Assembly: GCA_019722365.1 (NCBI GenBank)
Contig: JADFUC010001816.1
Coordinates: 1,116,001 to 1,180,000, forward strand
Origin: Lithospermum erythrorhizon
Lineage: Eukaryota > Streptophyta > Magnoliopsida > Boraginales > Boraginaceae
Reading direction: 5' to 3'
Length of the DNA: 64,000 nt
The notes under the pieces are model-generated. The model saw nothing but the letters and a program-made list of their open reading frames with translations. It searched no databases and was not told the DNA's origin. This document shows positions 1 through 13,360 of the stretch, in pieces. How positions within the stretch are numbered: the first letter of the stretch is position 1; every line of letters begins with the position of its first letter. A program made the translations under genes and the position numbers.

Positions 1-106
1 TTTTGGATCTTCTGTTTTCTTTCTAGGGTCTTTCCTTTTATAAACTCCTTCGATTGGATTTCTTGAAAGATGTGTTTCAGCAGTTGATCATTTTACATGA
101 TCGCAG

Positions 107-3100
107 AATAATTTGGAGCAATCTATACCTGTTAGAGTTGCCCGTGGACATAAATCTGATATAAGCTCTCATGATAAAGTCTTCACGTACGTTGGATTAT
201 ATGAGGTGATTTCTCGAAATCCTTGGCGTGTGGAACTTAGAAAGTGATGGTAACTTTGTTGTGCCATACTTAGTTGAAAATTGTTATTTTCGTTTATTAG
301 TAACAGTTGCATGGATCTGGGTCTCCAAGTCCGTTTGGGGTTTAGTTAATTGTTTTGATTTTTAGGTACATCTTTCTCGATGGTATCTCAATCATCTGCT
401 CATTTTTTAATCTACATATGTTTATGCATCTATGTATAAAAGATATTTTTGCACCCCAAAGCTATTATACTTGTATAGACCCCCCTCAATTGTTTAATAG
501 TTACCTGTCACTCAAGAAATTTAGTTTTTTTTTGTTCCTTTCTGAAAGCGGCTTTCACTGATAGCTTCTCTAAACATACATGTCCTGGCTTGCTTATTAC
601 GAGATGGATGTATGTATTGTAGACATCCATTTTCTCTTTGTCAATTGATTTGATGCCAATGCTCTGTGATATGAGGTGGTTCAATGTTCTATCCTGAAAA
701 CTATATCTGGAGACCTCGTTTACAAATACCATTTAAGGCGGCCTGAAGGTCAGACAATGCTACATACCAAGAAGGTGAGTAGGGTGAATGTAGCTCTTTT
801 ACAATTTTCAGCCAATGTTGATTATTCCTGGGCAATAGCGGTTCTTTTCAAGTTATGAAGAGACTCGATTGAGGGCAAGTTATATATATTTGGAACCGTT
901 GTTTACTGGAATCTGTTGCTGCAATAGAAGGGTTCATTAAGAGTTACACGTCTGCTTTTTATAGCTAAAAACTGTCAACAACCTCAGTGACCTGTCTTTT
1001 ACCGTAATTGGCTGTTTGACTTCACTGTGTGTTTGTCTGAATTTCTGAAATTTTGTTGCCCTTTTTCATGAAATTTTGCAGGTTTCTCCTATTGAAGAAC
1101 CCAAAGTGGACATCTCTTCGAGGTTAACTGGGTGAGTAACTCATTGACAGCCATCAGAGTGCCTGTCTTACCTATTCAAAGTTTCACTCTGTTTCACTCC
1201 CTTCTTTTAGGCTGGTGTGCATGGACATATCTGGCGGTCAAGAAGAAGTATGTATTCCAGCTTTCAATGCAGTTGATGATACTCCTTTTCCACCACCAGG
1301 TAAATGACCTCCAGTTTGATTTCTCCAGCAAGAGTGACGAATGCTCCCCTAAAAACCACCATCCCTTTTTTTGCATATGTTCTAGAATAATCAACACAGT
1401 AGTAGTTTGGATGTCATCAGTAGTAGTTTGGATGTCATCACGTTGCTACTTGTAGTGAAAAACGTGTTTCTTTAACATAAACTATTTACTAAAAAAGTGT
1501 TTTTATCCCATTATTTTAATTTCATAATTGAAAGACTTGTTTTGACTTCCAATTTCATTACCATGTTTCTTACCAATGTGAAATTGCACTGCATTAGCGG
1601 TTTTGAATTGTAATGTGTGCATAAATCATAATGTTTAAAATACTACACAGGGTTTACATACTCCAAGAATATGCAAATTGCAAAAAATGTGGACCTTCCT
1701 GTTAAAGCTGATGGCTGTGGGTGTAAAGGGCTTTGCACACATCCAAAGGCTTGTGCATGTGCCAGGCTTAATGGATCTAAATTTCCTTATGTACGCCAAG
1801 GTGGAGGCAGGTAAGATTTATTAGCAATGTCATCCTAAAACTTAACGACGAGATCTATTATCGGTTTGGCATGTCCTCGAAAATTTAGAGTATGTGTGAA
1901 TTATCCCAATTTGTGTCCTACCATAAGTAACAGTGAAGGGGTGAAATAAAGGAAAATATCTAAGGAACTGAACCCCCCTCCCTCTCCTCTCCCCTACCCT
2001 CCATTGTGCTGCACTGATGTTTATGGTGTTTATGTGTAGGGTTGGATAGAACGGTATCTCAATGAGTATAAAAGAGAATGTATTACACATTGATTAATTT
2101 ATTAGTATTAATGCGATTGCCTACCCTTTCATAACATATCATTTTTATTTAAACTACAGAAATATCCATATGAATGGTCGTAACATTCATTCCATTTGTC
2201 CCTCCATGTCCTCTACACCAATCACAACTCTAATATAGCTCATAGTCAAATAACTGCCCTACACATATTTGATGTATCAGTTCTATTTCTCATTCTGGTT
2301 TTCTCATCCTCCCAACAATTACCATTCCTTGTCCAGATTATGTAAAGCAAAAGATGTTGTGTTTGAATGTGGACCAAGCTGTGGCTGTGGACCTAATTGC
2401 CTCAATCGTGTATCTCAACGAGGAATAAGGTATCATCTTGAGGTAAGGGCCTATAATTTGCTGGTTTGTACCAATTTGTGTAAGTACTATATGTTAAACA
2501 CCTCCTCTTGTCTTGTCCAGGTATTCCGCACACATAATAGAGGATGGGCTGTGAGGACTAGAGACTTTATTCCTTCAGGTGCCCCTATTTGTGAATACAT
2601 AGGCATTCTTCGGAGGACCGATGAGGCAGACAAAGAAGATGATGAAAATGATTACATATTTGAGATTGACTGTTTGCATACAATCATGGGTGTTGATGGA
2701 AGAGAGGTATTTCAGTGTAATAACTTCTAAAATACACTTTTACATTTTAGAACTTGCTTCCAGTATTTTTTAAATTAACCAAGCTTGCTTTTGCAGTTGT
2801 ATGCCTTCTTTTAATAAGTATATTTATTTTGATAATTATGCAAATATTATAAGACTACACATGGCCTGTTCTGTCACATGAAGGGAATGCCAGATCCCAC
2901 TAACTTCCTTTCCCTTGCGCTTTAGTCCAATTTCATTTTCTCCTTTAAATTTTAATAACAAATTGGTTGTTTATTTTTCTTTTTTTCTTCTTTCCTGGGC
3001 ATCCATAGTGCTTGACCATGTAACTCACCAAGATTATTTTGTGCAGAAAAGACTTGGAAGTGTACCTGAATGTATAAGAAGAGACTTGGAGAAGATAGAT

Positions 3101-4151
3101 GATACAGTTCTACAAAGTACACCAGAGTTCTGTATAGATGCAAGCACTGTTGGGAACATTACTAGATTTATAAATCACAGCTGTGATCCAAATTTGTTTG
3201 TGCAGTGCGTGTTGAGCGCACACTTCGATCTACGGCTTGCTAGAATTGTTCTATTTGCTTCCGATGATATTGCTCCATTTCAGGTAAACTATTTTAACGT
3301 CATCCTCAAATGATATGTTTATCTTTGCTTGCCTGTTACAATTTGCCAGTAGATAGTAAATCCTCTTGTGTTTCTTAATTTGTGGTCAAATTACAACCCC
3401 CCACCCCTTCTCTATTAAGTTTCTCTTTGTCGCATTGCGTGTTGAGATGCTACATTCTTGATTTTGTAGTGTTCATTTTACCATGTCCAGTAAGTCCATT
3501 AGAATATTATTCAACAAAACTTGGGAAGAAAACAGATTGAAAAAGTATACGACTATTTACTGCATGTAGACAATAATTTAGATTCTTCTTCATTGACCAC
3601 GTCCACATATTTCCATAAAATAATGAAGACGTTACTGGTGACATCAATAAATCAAATGACTAATGCGAAGCTCTACGTGCATCATGTATTATGAATGTAA
3701 CACAAGCTTCATTGAGGACTTATGGAAACTAAGAAGCATGCGATGCTGAGACTTCTGATGGACATTTATAGTGTTGTAGCAAGTCAGCTGCAAAATTGAC
3801 ATTTATAATTTTAGTATTCCTTCATTTCCTTGCATTATATTTCCTCTGTCCATTTTTCTAGCAAGCCAGAGCTGCAAAAATGGACATTTATAGTTTTGTC
3901 TTCACAATATTATACTTGCTGATGAAATGTGCATTCTTTAGCCAGGAATGGTGTATTAGTTTCCGATATCCATGAACAAGTCTGAAAGTTATAGGAGTTC
4001 GAAATTGGATCTAACTGGCAATTTGTGTCACAACCAGGAAATTACATATGACTATGGCTATGCCCTCGACAGCGTTGTTGACCTTAATGGGAAAATAAAA
4101 GTGCAGCCCTGCTATTGTGGAGCAGAAAGTTGTCGCAAGCGTCTATACTAG
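107..4151 (+). CDS. SUVH4: Histone H3K9 methyltransferase, SUVH4/KRYPTONITE type (5' partial)
   Basis: Nuclear enzyme that methylates histone H3 lysine 9 and recognises methylated DNA through its SRA domain, sustaining CHG methylation and silencing. Nine exons are readable: 107-205, 676-774, 1082-1131, 1211-1299, 1651-1810, 2337-2442, 2521-2706, 3047-3283, 4038-4151, with all phases matching, giving 379 residues up to a TAG stop. The order is the end of the SRA domain (PVRVARGHKS, GLYE, VYKYHLRRPEGQ), a Cys-rich pre-SET (CGCKGLC, CACARLNG, CGPSCGCGPNC), SET (GWAVRTRDF, CEYIG, NHSCDPN, YDYGYALDS) and post-SET (CYCGAESCRKRLY). The RKRLY ending points to SUVH4 rather than SUVH5/6. The N-terminal exons lie before the window, since the family is about 620 residues. 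The SET catalytic motifs look intact. Exon borders are inferred; the family assignment is firm. Confidence 0.93.
1403..1442 (+). repeat. 21-bp tandem duplication in SUVH4 intron
   Basis: A unit beginning AGTAGTTTGGATGTCATC occurs twice head to tail inside the intron between the exons ending at 1299 and starting at 1651. It is a simple local duplication with no evident function. Confidence 0.7.
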
Positions 4152-5448
4152 GCAGTCATACTCATCCATTCGTTTTATGAATAGCTCACCGCAGAAGTTT
4201 TCATGCGAGGATATTGGAAATGAGAAGACTTGTCGATAAACCTTACTAGGGATTTATTTGCCTCTCATTGTTCTGAATGACTCAAGACTTAGAGGAATAG
4301 TTTGCTATTAACAATCACTTTAAGAAGCTTTCTTTTAGCATTCATATATTTGGTTTCTAACTTGCATTATTGACTTGGAGAGTTTATCCCACAAGATTAC
4401 ATTTTATTGTCTTTGTATGATTACATTAATTCTTTATCCATGAACAATTTTGGTTCGACAATACAGTTATTTGGTGGTTGAATTTAATTCATGAGGCATG
4501 GAATTTTCTTTTAGAAACATACTATAACCGTTTTCATTGATTCACCTTTAACTGTTTTGAAAATGAATTGATTGACAAATAATATGCAACATAATGGTAA
4601 TGCGCTTCACGCTTCACTTCTAAGTTCTAACCGAAGGATTCAAGTCATCATGGAATAAGTGCGGAATTACTATTGATCATTCTATTCAAGAATATTTAAA
4701 TAAAAAAGACATACGAAAAAATCTATAAGAAACAGTTGGTAGATGATAAATTTATAATATTATGAAATTTAAGGTAAAACATGTTTAAAATAACAAGTTA
4801 TTACTTTTACCAAGCATTGTAGAAAATTGATCATTCAAATGGAAACATTGACCAATCAAATGTGAATTGCTTTCTATATAATGGGAATTAATGGGAGTAT
4901 GCACTAAATTTTGGTGGGAATTCATTCTCTTTTCATGGAAAATGGGAAAAACATGAGCTTTAGCCTCCTGGGTGGCACACTATGAACACTACGAAAGTAG
5001 TTCTTCTAATATGATGATGCACATCTTAATGCTTATTATGCTCAAAGACTCGAAGTCAACCACTTTTGCTCACTTTTATACATTGACCATGTCAACCACA
5101 TTTAATGGACCATTAATTTCCGAAAATATTCTTTTTTCTTTTCCATTTATCCTCGGGCATGCTTCGGTGTGGTAAAGAATTAGAGTAAGAAGCCGTGTCC
5201 CTTTTATTAATGGCGTGAGTTTATTTCATAAAGACGAGCGCTTATGTTGGGAAGTGGAATTTAAAAATTGTCACGTCCGTCGAGGCCTTGTCGCCCAATT
5301 AAAACTTTCTTTAATATCTGCATGAAAGCACCGATGGAGCTTTTAATACCATAACGATTTGGCGCTCATTTTGTAAATACTAACCTTGTTCCCATAGCAT
5401 ACTGTTAAAATAGTAAACATCAATTATGAAGCTGCCCTCCATAGTGTC
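4152..5448. other. SUVH4 3' flank and SOUL gene promoter region
   Basis: About 1.3 kb between the SUVH4 stop codon and the TATA box of the next gene. It is AT-rich and should hold the SUVH4 3' UTR and the SOUL promoter. I see no convincing ORF, RNA gene or transposon end here. Confidence 0.5.
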
Positions 5449-5456
5449 TATATAAA
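5449..5456 (+). promoter_or_regulatory. TATA box of SOUL gene
   Basis: CTATATAAAG lies about 90 bp upstream of the chosen ATG at 5542. The same block (TCTATATAAAGA) recurs near 7399-7410 ahead of the second, broken SOUL copy, so the promoter was duplicated together with the gene. Confidence 0.6.
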
Positions 5457-5541
5457 GAAGGTGGTTTATTTCATGCATCTCCAAAACGTCCATATATATA
5501 CATCCCAAATATCAAATATAATAAGTATAATACATTATATT

Positions 5542-6860
5542 ATGGCGATTTTCCGTCATATTAATAAGGTATTGTTTGCTTTGATGGAGATATGTATACT
5601 CTTTTTCTTGTCCGAAGGAGGGGAAACCTTTAAAATCCCTCCAACTTGTGCAAGTTACAAGTGCCCAAAATTCAAAGTGGTCGATAATGTTAAAGACATC
5701 GAGATTCGAACCTACGACCAATCGTATTGGATTACTAGTCCTTTTATCCCCTCCTCCACCTTCAAACCTGCTGGGGATCAAGCTTTTCTCATGTAAGCAT
5801 GCATATTATTCCCCTCTATCTTATTTTTTAAGTAGTTTTTAAAATAAAAATTCCAAAAATGGTTTATATTTTAATCGATTTGTGAGTTATGTAATGGAGG
5901 AAAACTTTAAATTTTGAAATGATTTCAAATTTGTAATTGCATGCGAAATTGCATATAGAGCTTGGAAACTTGTTGTCCTACTTATCAATCTAGTGTTTTG
6001 ATGCATGCTATCGATCAGGGCCAGAGTTTTTCAATATTTTTTTCCTAAGAAACACCAAACAAAAATATTATTCATATATCCATCAAGATTATGTAGTTAA
6101 TCGAACGAACAGTTTATTTGATCTCATATTGTGATGGTGAGTTGCAATCTGGTCTAGTAAACTAAATTATGAGGATGTCACTAATAAGAACCAAATTACA
6201 ACTCGTCTTTATTATCTAGAGTCAAATTCACAATATTTAGTTTCGTGAATCCATTCCAAGTTTTTGTATTCTCAGGTTTATTACTACAATATTGTTTGAA
6301 AGGTGACCAATAATAGTCAATAATAATAATCACAATGAAGGTTGGTCAATTGGTCATATAATGTTTATTTGAATCACTTGTTTTTCTCAACTCAAAAAGT
6401 AGTAAAAGTTCTAATGTTTGACATATATTACATGGGGGAAAATTGCAGGCTATATAACTATACAAATGGTGCCAATGATAGAGGTGCAATACTCAATCTA
6501 ACAGCTCCAATTCTTGTGGAAACTTCTTACCAATTGTCAAAATCAAAATCAAAATCACTGGCATTGCCATCTTACAAGCTCTACTTCTATGTTGATCCAA
6601 GGTTCCAAGAGAATCCTCCTAGTCCACTACAAAAAGACCTCCAACTTGTCCAACTTCCTAAGTTTGCAGTGGCTAAAAGATTTGTAGAGCTTGTTGATGA
6701 GAAAAGTATTAATGCAGAAATCAGTGCTCTCAAAGGCAGCCTCAATGGAACCCGCTGGGAAACTCCGGCTCGAGGCGGTCGGAGTACTGTTGCCTCCTAT
6801 ACTGAGCCGGAAGAGGCTGCTAATCGGATTAGTGAAGCTATAATTTGGTTCAAGAACTAA
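5542..6860 (+). CDS. SOUL heme-binding family protein, secreted form
   Basis: Two exons, 5542-5792 and 6449-6860, joined through a split ATG codon, encode 220 residues. The start was chosen because a hydrophobic stretch follows it (about residues 9-24, VLFALMEICILFFL), typical of a signal peptide; an in-frame ATG at 5461 would bury it. The mature part carries the plant SOUL signature: PPTCASYKCPKFKVVD with two cysteines, then IEIRTYD, the TAPILVE block, YFYVDPRFQENPP, FAVAKRF and a C-terminal ALKGSLNGT. Three NxT sites (YNYT, LNLT, LNGT) fit passage through the secretory pathway. Plant SOUL proteins bind heme or tetrapyrrole in some characterised members, but the role of this subgroup is not established. 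The gene looks intact. A second, broken copy lies downstream, so this is a tandem duplication. Confidence 0.88.
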
Positions 6861-7398
6861 TAATTAAGTTTTTGCGAAATCAGGAATTTTATAAAGTAAA
6901 ATCAAATGTTATCCGACGAATAATAAGAAAAATATAAAACGTAAGGGTCGAGGATATAATTTTGATGAAAATGAAAAGCAGAATTATTTTTTACAAAAAA
7001 ATTAATAACATTAGTTCCACCACTGGTACTTAAATATTATATGAGCTGCATGTACACCAGATGATTACATGAATGTTCTTAGCTTGTTAAAGTAATGCGT
7101 TGAATCTTATGATATTTTTTCTTTAAATGATTTGGCTCGACTATACTAGAAAATATAATAGATAGTTCATTCGAGTCCTTGTAATTCCTAATAACTTTTG
7201 TCTAGTTTTATTTTTAATTGTCATGGTACAAAATTGACGCAGAAATATAACAAAGGAAGATGAATACATTTGGCAAAAGCTAACACGGTTTCACCAAATT
7301 AATGAAGCAAACTAGGTAAATAAGTCTTCATTACTATTCCTAGAACATATTCTTCAAAAAACTAAACAGAATAATAACTGCTAACCTCCTTATTGGTA
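6861..7398. other. Intergenic between SOUL copies
   Basis: About 540 bp of AT-rich DNA after the first SOUL gene. No further gene or clear repeat was recognised. It ends at a second TATA-containing block similar to the first copy's promoter. Confidence 0.45.
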
Positions 7399-7440
7399 TC
7401 TATATAAAGATGGCATAATGTGTCTCCAACCAATTCATAT
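7399..7440 (+). promoter_or_regulatory. Duplicated TATA region of broken SOUL copy
   Basis: TATCTATATAAAGATGG followed by a TCTCCAA stretch matches the organisation of the first copy (TATA at 5449, then CATCTCCAAAACG). Here the decayed start codon lies about 460 bp further on, so the leader has been expanded by later insertions and short duplications. Confidence 0.45.
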
Positions 7441-8093
7441 TCACATTATTCCATCTATAAAAATAACACATGACTATGATAATAATATTCAATCTTACCT
7501 CTTTTTATTTTCCGCTTTCAGCTATCATGCTGTCTTTCTTAGTATAATAATTAAATCTCATTCAATTTTCACCTTTCTGATGATTTTATTTAATAAAATT
7601 GACAAAATACATCATGGTATCTTGAAACTTCTGTGAAGCCAATTACCATCGCCACATGTCATATATCCACAATTTGCCCCAAGCCTTTGCTTGTTAAGAA
7701 TTGACGTGTTAAAATCTTTCTATAAATTTAATCCGTTTTAATTAAATAATTTTTTAAACCTTATAAATTTATAGTAAAAGGAGTTGAATAAAATTTGTAA
7801 TACATTGTGGATGGTACAACACATACATTCTACAAGATCTAAGATAAGAGAAATAATATTGTTATATAATATGGTCATTTTTCATAATAACAAGGCATTG
7901 TTCAATGAGGAGACAAATAACCATACTACCAAGGCATTTTACAAGATCTAAGATAAGAAATATTTAGTTTACAAGGCATTATAGATTTATAAACATAATA
8001 TTTAGTTTTAGGACAAGTAGAGACAAATAAAGCCTTTAAGAGCCCACCAAATTGTGAAATTTACAAGTGCCCAAGATACAAAGTGGTTGACGG

Positions 8094-8620
8094 TAAAAGG
8101 CGCGGAGGGTTCGTGTTAGGATTTAAGGCGCAAATCGCCCCAGGAGTTTGGCTTGATTAATAAAAGCAGCCGAGAAATTTAAGTGCGGAAATAAACGGAC
8201 ACAGAATTTTTATCTGGTTCCACCGATGTGAAAGGTACGTCTGTTTACGTTGCGAGAATCATTTAATAAGCAGGAAAGATGGATTCTGGCCTCTGCTATT
8301 GTAATCTATGTTGAGTATTTTTTATACAATCTGGCCAGCTATCGAAGCAGATAAAAGCTACAAGTTCTTGAAACAACATGTTCTTCAATAATATTAAAAG
8401 CACAATATTATTACAGGATGAATATTACTGATACATGTATTTGTGTGTGATAAATAAAATTTGCTAAAATCATCCTATATTTATAAGTATAATGCAATAG
8501 GCTATATCTTTTCTTGAGAACCAAGTCTTCATGCTAAAAATAAAAGCGGTAAGAGATATATCACAGATTGGCTTCCAGGTAAAATAATTAAATGCAAAAT
8601 ACCAGAAAAATTAGAGTCTT
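8094..8620. mobile_element. Insertion inside exon 1 of the SOUL pseudogene
   Basis: About 530 bp separate two parts of exon 1 that are contiguous in the intact copy. The insert is less AT-rich at its left end (GGCGCGGAGGGTTCG) and contains a TGTTAGGATTTAA start-like block and an ACACAGAATTTTTATCTGG block that resemble plant retroelement leaders. I could not define termini or a target duplication, so its class is open. Confidence 0.5.
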
Positions 8621-9179
8621 GATTAAACGATTCGAGCCTCTGACCAGAGCTCATTGGGTTGCTACTCCTTTTATCCCCAATTCCACCTTCGAACCTGCTG
8701 GGGATAAAGCTTTTTTGATGTGAGTATATATTGATCTAGTATATATCTTTGTTTGAGTGCATGGATATATTAAAAAGTTAAATGGAGTACTTTAAATATT
8801 TATAATTATCTTTTGAACAACAATATTTTTTTTTTTGCATTGGTCCACTTTAAATAGTTTGTTTTTTGGTTCGGCACAAATTTATTTTGAGTAACATATA
8901 TTTTTATATAGTAATATTTGAAGCTTGATAAATATTCTAAATATACATATCATTTAGCATGTAAAGTGTGAATAAGGTTAGTTTAGTTTTCACATTTATT
9001 AATTCTTAAATTGCAATTCTCTCTAAAACCTAAAAGTTGGACAAAAATATTATCTTTTTAATTAATAATTCCACCTCTCATGAGTTCTAATAGAAATTCA
9101 CTATTATTAAATAATAATATATTTTATGTACACCTATTGTTATTATTATAATAGGTCTTATTTAAATAATTATATGTTT

Positions 9180-9620
9180 TGTGTAGAATTATTATTATTA
9201 TTATGTAGAACTATTATTATTATTATTATAATATGTATTAATTTAAATATTCGTATCTTGGTATGAACTATTATTATTATTATTATTATTGTTATTTAAT
9301 TCCCTACAGATATGAATTTTATATATTGAATTCCACAAAAATTTAAATTATACTTTTTAAATCATACTAATTTAAACGACATCAAAACAAATAATTCGAT
9401 GATACTATATTGGTGATCAATTAGTCAATATATTTAGTCAGAGGATATAAAATTGTTAAAGTAATATGTATCTACTACATGGACATACCGATTTGGTATA
9501 GTTGATATATCTTCTTACGTCACGATTCTGAATGTATCGCGTTAGGTGGATATTTGACACAATTGCGGTGATAAATTAATATCTTGGCATATCTTTATAT
9601 ATTTTGAAAGAATTATTGTC

Positions 9621-9691
<71 letters not shown>
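9180..9691. repeat. TTA/TAT trinucleotide microsatellites
   Basis: Several runs of TTA/TAT in the enlarged intron of the SOUL pseudogene: short runs at about 9190-9290 and one nearly pure run of more than 20 units at 9624-9691 followed by TCATCATCAT. They should be length-polymorphic. Confidence 0.85.
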
Positions 9692-10415
9692 CATCATCAT
9701 AATAGATGTAACTTCTACTAATAATTTTTAGTTTCGATTAACCAGAAAATAATGATAAAATTAAATTATCTGAGTATTAGGATTTTAATTAATTATTTCC
9801 ACGACTCCGTGTACAAAATTGAAACTTCTTGAATATACAGATTGTTTGACATAATCGCTAATAAGTAGCAAATTTTCTTTAGTCTCTTTCAAACTTTATG
9901 TAACAAAATCATAAAGTAAAAGCATATAAGTGAATCTTAGAATCATTTCCTTAATATTATCATTATAGTTGGCGTGTTCGGTTAGTTGATGGAAATGTCG
10001 AGGGAGTGCAGAACGTGTTAATATGATTCGTAATAAATGTAAAAATTCTTTTCTTTTCTTAATTGGAGGAAAAGATATGAGATGTTTAAATTGAACATCT
10101 TTCATCTTTTGAAACTAATTATCTATTCGTCAAGTATAATTGTATTTGATTGATTATTATTCGAATAATGTAATTTTGGATGTTAATACGCCTTCCGTCT
10201 CTAAATGATTGATGTTTTAGCCTAATGCACACAAATTAAGGTGGGATGTCTTTTACCTTATATACCATTATGACAACTTTTTCTTTATAGGCAATTCATA
10301 ATTTCAAATTAAACATTCATGCGTCGCATGTCTCCTTTACTAGTACCTTATAAAAGTGTGAATGTGCATTGTAACGCTTAAATTACTCCTTCCAAATTAA
10401 GCTAATTACAAATAA

Positions 10416-10538
10416 TGTAATCATTATCAAACTTCAATTACATTTAAATAAATAATTAAATTTATGTATTTATAGCTCTTTGTAATGATTATCAAACTTC
10501 AATTACATTTAAATAAATAATTAAATTTATGTATTTTT
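10416..10538 (+). repeat. About 60-bp near-perfect direct duplication
   Basis: A block running from ATTATCAAACTTCAATTACA to AATTTATGTATTT occurs twice with only a short spacer (ATAGCTCTTTGTAATG) between copies. It is an AT-rich local duplication within the SOUL pseudogene intron. Confidence 0.75.
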
Positions 10539-11229
10539 TAAGCCCGAGCCCAGGATTTAAAATAATTTCATTAAATTTTTTTAAGACAAATTATTGCTAT
10601 CTCTTGGGAGTTACATGACTCATTATGTCATGGGAGTTACACATTTTATTAATCAATACATAGTACATGACAAAATACACAAATCCAAAATAAGTTGTAT
10701 TGACATGAATGAAATGAAATATGTACCATTGTAAATAAAGTAAACATTGTATTGAATTGCTCCTTTATTGCATAATTTATTTGACTCTTAACATTATCAT
10801 TGACATAGAATGAAAAATATTGTCATGAATTGAATACTCATTATTATATTAATACCAAAGATTATAAAAATATTAATACCAAATATTATAAAATTATTAT
10901 CAAATTTATGTAGCATATACTTTAAAATTATGTGTGGAATGATCAACAATCACGTTTAGTCTTCCAAAATCAAAGTGACTTCTAATATATGTAATAAGGA
11001 AGTATTAATATTTATTTTAATCCAATGTAATAGAAATTAATTTTATAATTTATTTTAATTCTTTGTCATTGGATAATTGTTAAATAAGGCTCATGTATGA
11101 GTCATGTCCAAATTAATACTCCAACTTGTAGACTATATTTGTATCCTCACTATAGATAAGATTATATATTATTATCATCGTCAATATTATTATTAAATAA
11201 TCTAAAAATATTGAGCTTATTATTGAAAT

Positions 11230-11575
11230 AAAATAATAATTGATCTTAAAAATACATTAAAATTATATTTTAAGATAATTTATAGTGATTGAGATTCTAA
11301 AAAATGCTTAGTATTATAGTAATTGATACAAAAATAAAATAAGTAAACAAATTAATGTATTTCACATCACGATGATAAACACACATTAAAATTATATTTT
11401 AAAATGATTTATAATGGTGGAGATTCTGATACTCTTAGTATTCCATAGTAATTGATCTTAAAAATAATATAAGTAAACAAATCTATGCATTTCATATCAA
11501 GATAATAGAACACATTAAAATTATAGTTCAAGACAATTTATAGCGGTTGAGAGTTACAATATCTTACTATTTCAC
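11230..11575 (+). repeat. Degenerate tandem repeat, units of about 120-140 bp
   Basis: Three diverged units align through CATTAAAATTATA anchors at about 11254, 11394 and 11513, each followed by an AATTTATAG-like block, a GGTTGAGA-like block and, in the first two, AAGTAAACAAAT. This is an old minisatellite or a decayed element within the pseudogene intron. Confidence 0.6.
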
Positions 11576-13312
11576 CTTTTGGAAGTTACACAATGATAAT
11601 TCTTACTTTCTCAAATATTTTTTTATGATTAAAATTAATAAATAGATACAATTAGCTAGCAAGCCATTATGTTCTCTAAAAAAATAGCCAATTTATACAT
11701 GTTCTTTGATTCTGATGATAGTAAAACAACTTACGCCGCCGATAATGGCAAACCCAACCAAACCTCCTCTTTTTATTATAAATGTCATCAGTTAATTAGA
11801 GTTAGAAGCTTTTGGCCAGTTGCATCATCTTCGACAGATAGCATGGTTTGTCTTTCTATTTTTGAACACATAAACATATTTTTCTATATATACTATATTT
11901 CATCTTTTACTCCTTCCTCCTTTATGCATATATATTTATATAACAATAATTATAGACAATTAGAGTTTTGCATGAGATGAACGAAAAAGTTATCTAACTA
12001 TTAATTGTTATAAGTAATTTTTTGATTGATTATTTACTACATGTAATATTTGTTTTTATTATTATTCATATAATTTGATATGTTGATTATCTTATTATAA
12101 TAATGTATCGAAAGGATCTTGAGTCTCATAAAAATTAAAAAAATATTATTAGTATTTTTGGATATGATAAATAGAACTTGAATTAAAATTAGCATTCTTA
12201 TTATGATTTGCTTGAGATTAAAGAGAGGATTTGTATAGGTTTAACAAAGAAGATACACAAAATTATATTATTTCTTATCCCACGTAGTATATATAAAATT
12301 CTCTCAATAACTTGTAGTTATATCTTTCTAACTCTGTACTAATACTTACTCAATTATGTATATATAGAGATTTAATAATATTACAAAATTTAAAATACTA
12401 AAACAAAGATTAATTGGATATTTAAACATAGACTAAATTCTATAAAACTTAAAATAAGTATAAGTGAATATTAGTCTCAATGATTCTTACAAAACAAAGG
12501 TGACATTATGTACTTATTACAAAAAAGATAGTACACATAAATAAAGACATGGTTAAATGAGATGTTAGTATGTTTTATCCTAATTATGATTAATCACGAT
12601 CGATTCTAATAAATTATGAATGTATCTTCTATATAACATTCTACGATCTTTGATAGAGATGAAACTATTAAAAACTTAAGTTGTATACTTTAAGTTATAT
12701 ATAAATATTTTGATAAATTCAAAAATTGTCAAGAATGAAAATCTTAGTTATATGTACTTTAAATTTTAGGAGTGTAATTTTATAACACCTAAAAGAGTAT
12801 ATTAAATACTTAAAAAAAAAACCATCACTTGTCGTTTATTATCGATCCCATTATATATCGCCTTCAAAACTATAAAATAAAATCGCACATTATATTATAT
12901 CTATTTTTGTGGTTTGAATCTAAAAATATATTTGTTGAAATTTTCATACAAATAGAAGAAGAAAAATTTATGTTTATTCTAATTTTAAAAAATACCTTAC
13001 TATTTGAATATTTTTTCAATTTATTTATTTAGGAAGTAAATAAGCTAACATAAAATATATTAGTGAGCTAGCATAAATTTATTATATTATTTTACATTAA
13101 ATATTACGTATTAATTTATTTTTAGTTCGCGTCTGTGCTTAGCGTAATATATTCTTAATATAAACTAAAACCAACAAGGCAACAAACACGAATCATATTA
13201 AAGATTTCACTATCAAACATGAACATATCTATAAACAGACTCCCTTCCTCTAAGCTTCCATGGTCATATTGTTTGGATTATTATTTGTATGGTCTCTATT
13301 TTAAATTTACAG
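11576..13312. other. AT-rich remainder of pseudogene intron
   Basis: About 1.7 kb of very AT-rich DNA between the tandem repeat and the broken SOUL exon 2. Short open frames here look random. No gene, RNA or transposon terminus could be supported. Confidence 0.4.
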
Positions 13313-13360
13313 GCTATAATTTAACTATACAAAATAGTTTCCCAACGATAGATGTATATT

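Noticed and set aside
5512..5781. 89-residue minus-strand ORF opposite SOUL exon 1
   Set aside because: Shadow of the real coding exon; no independent motif.
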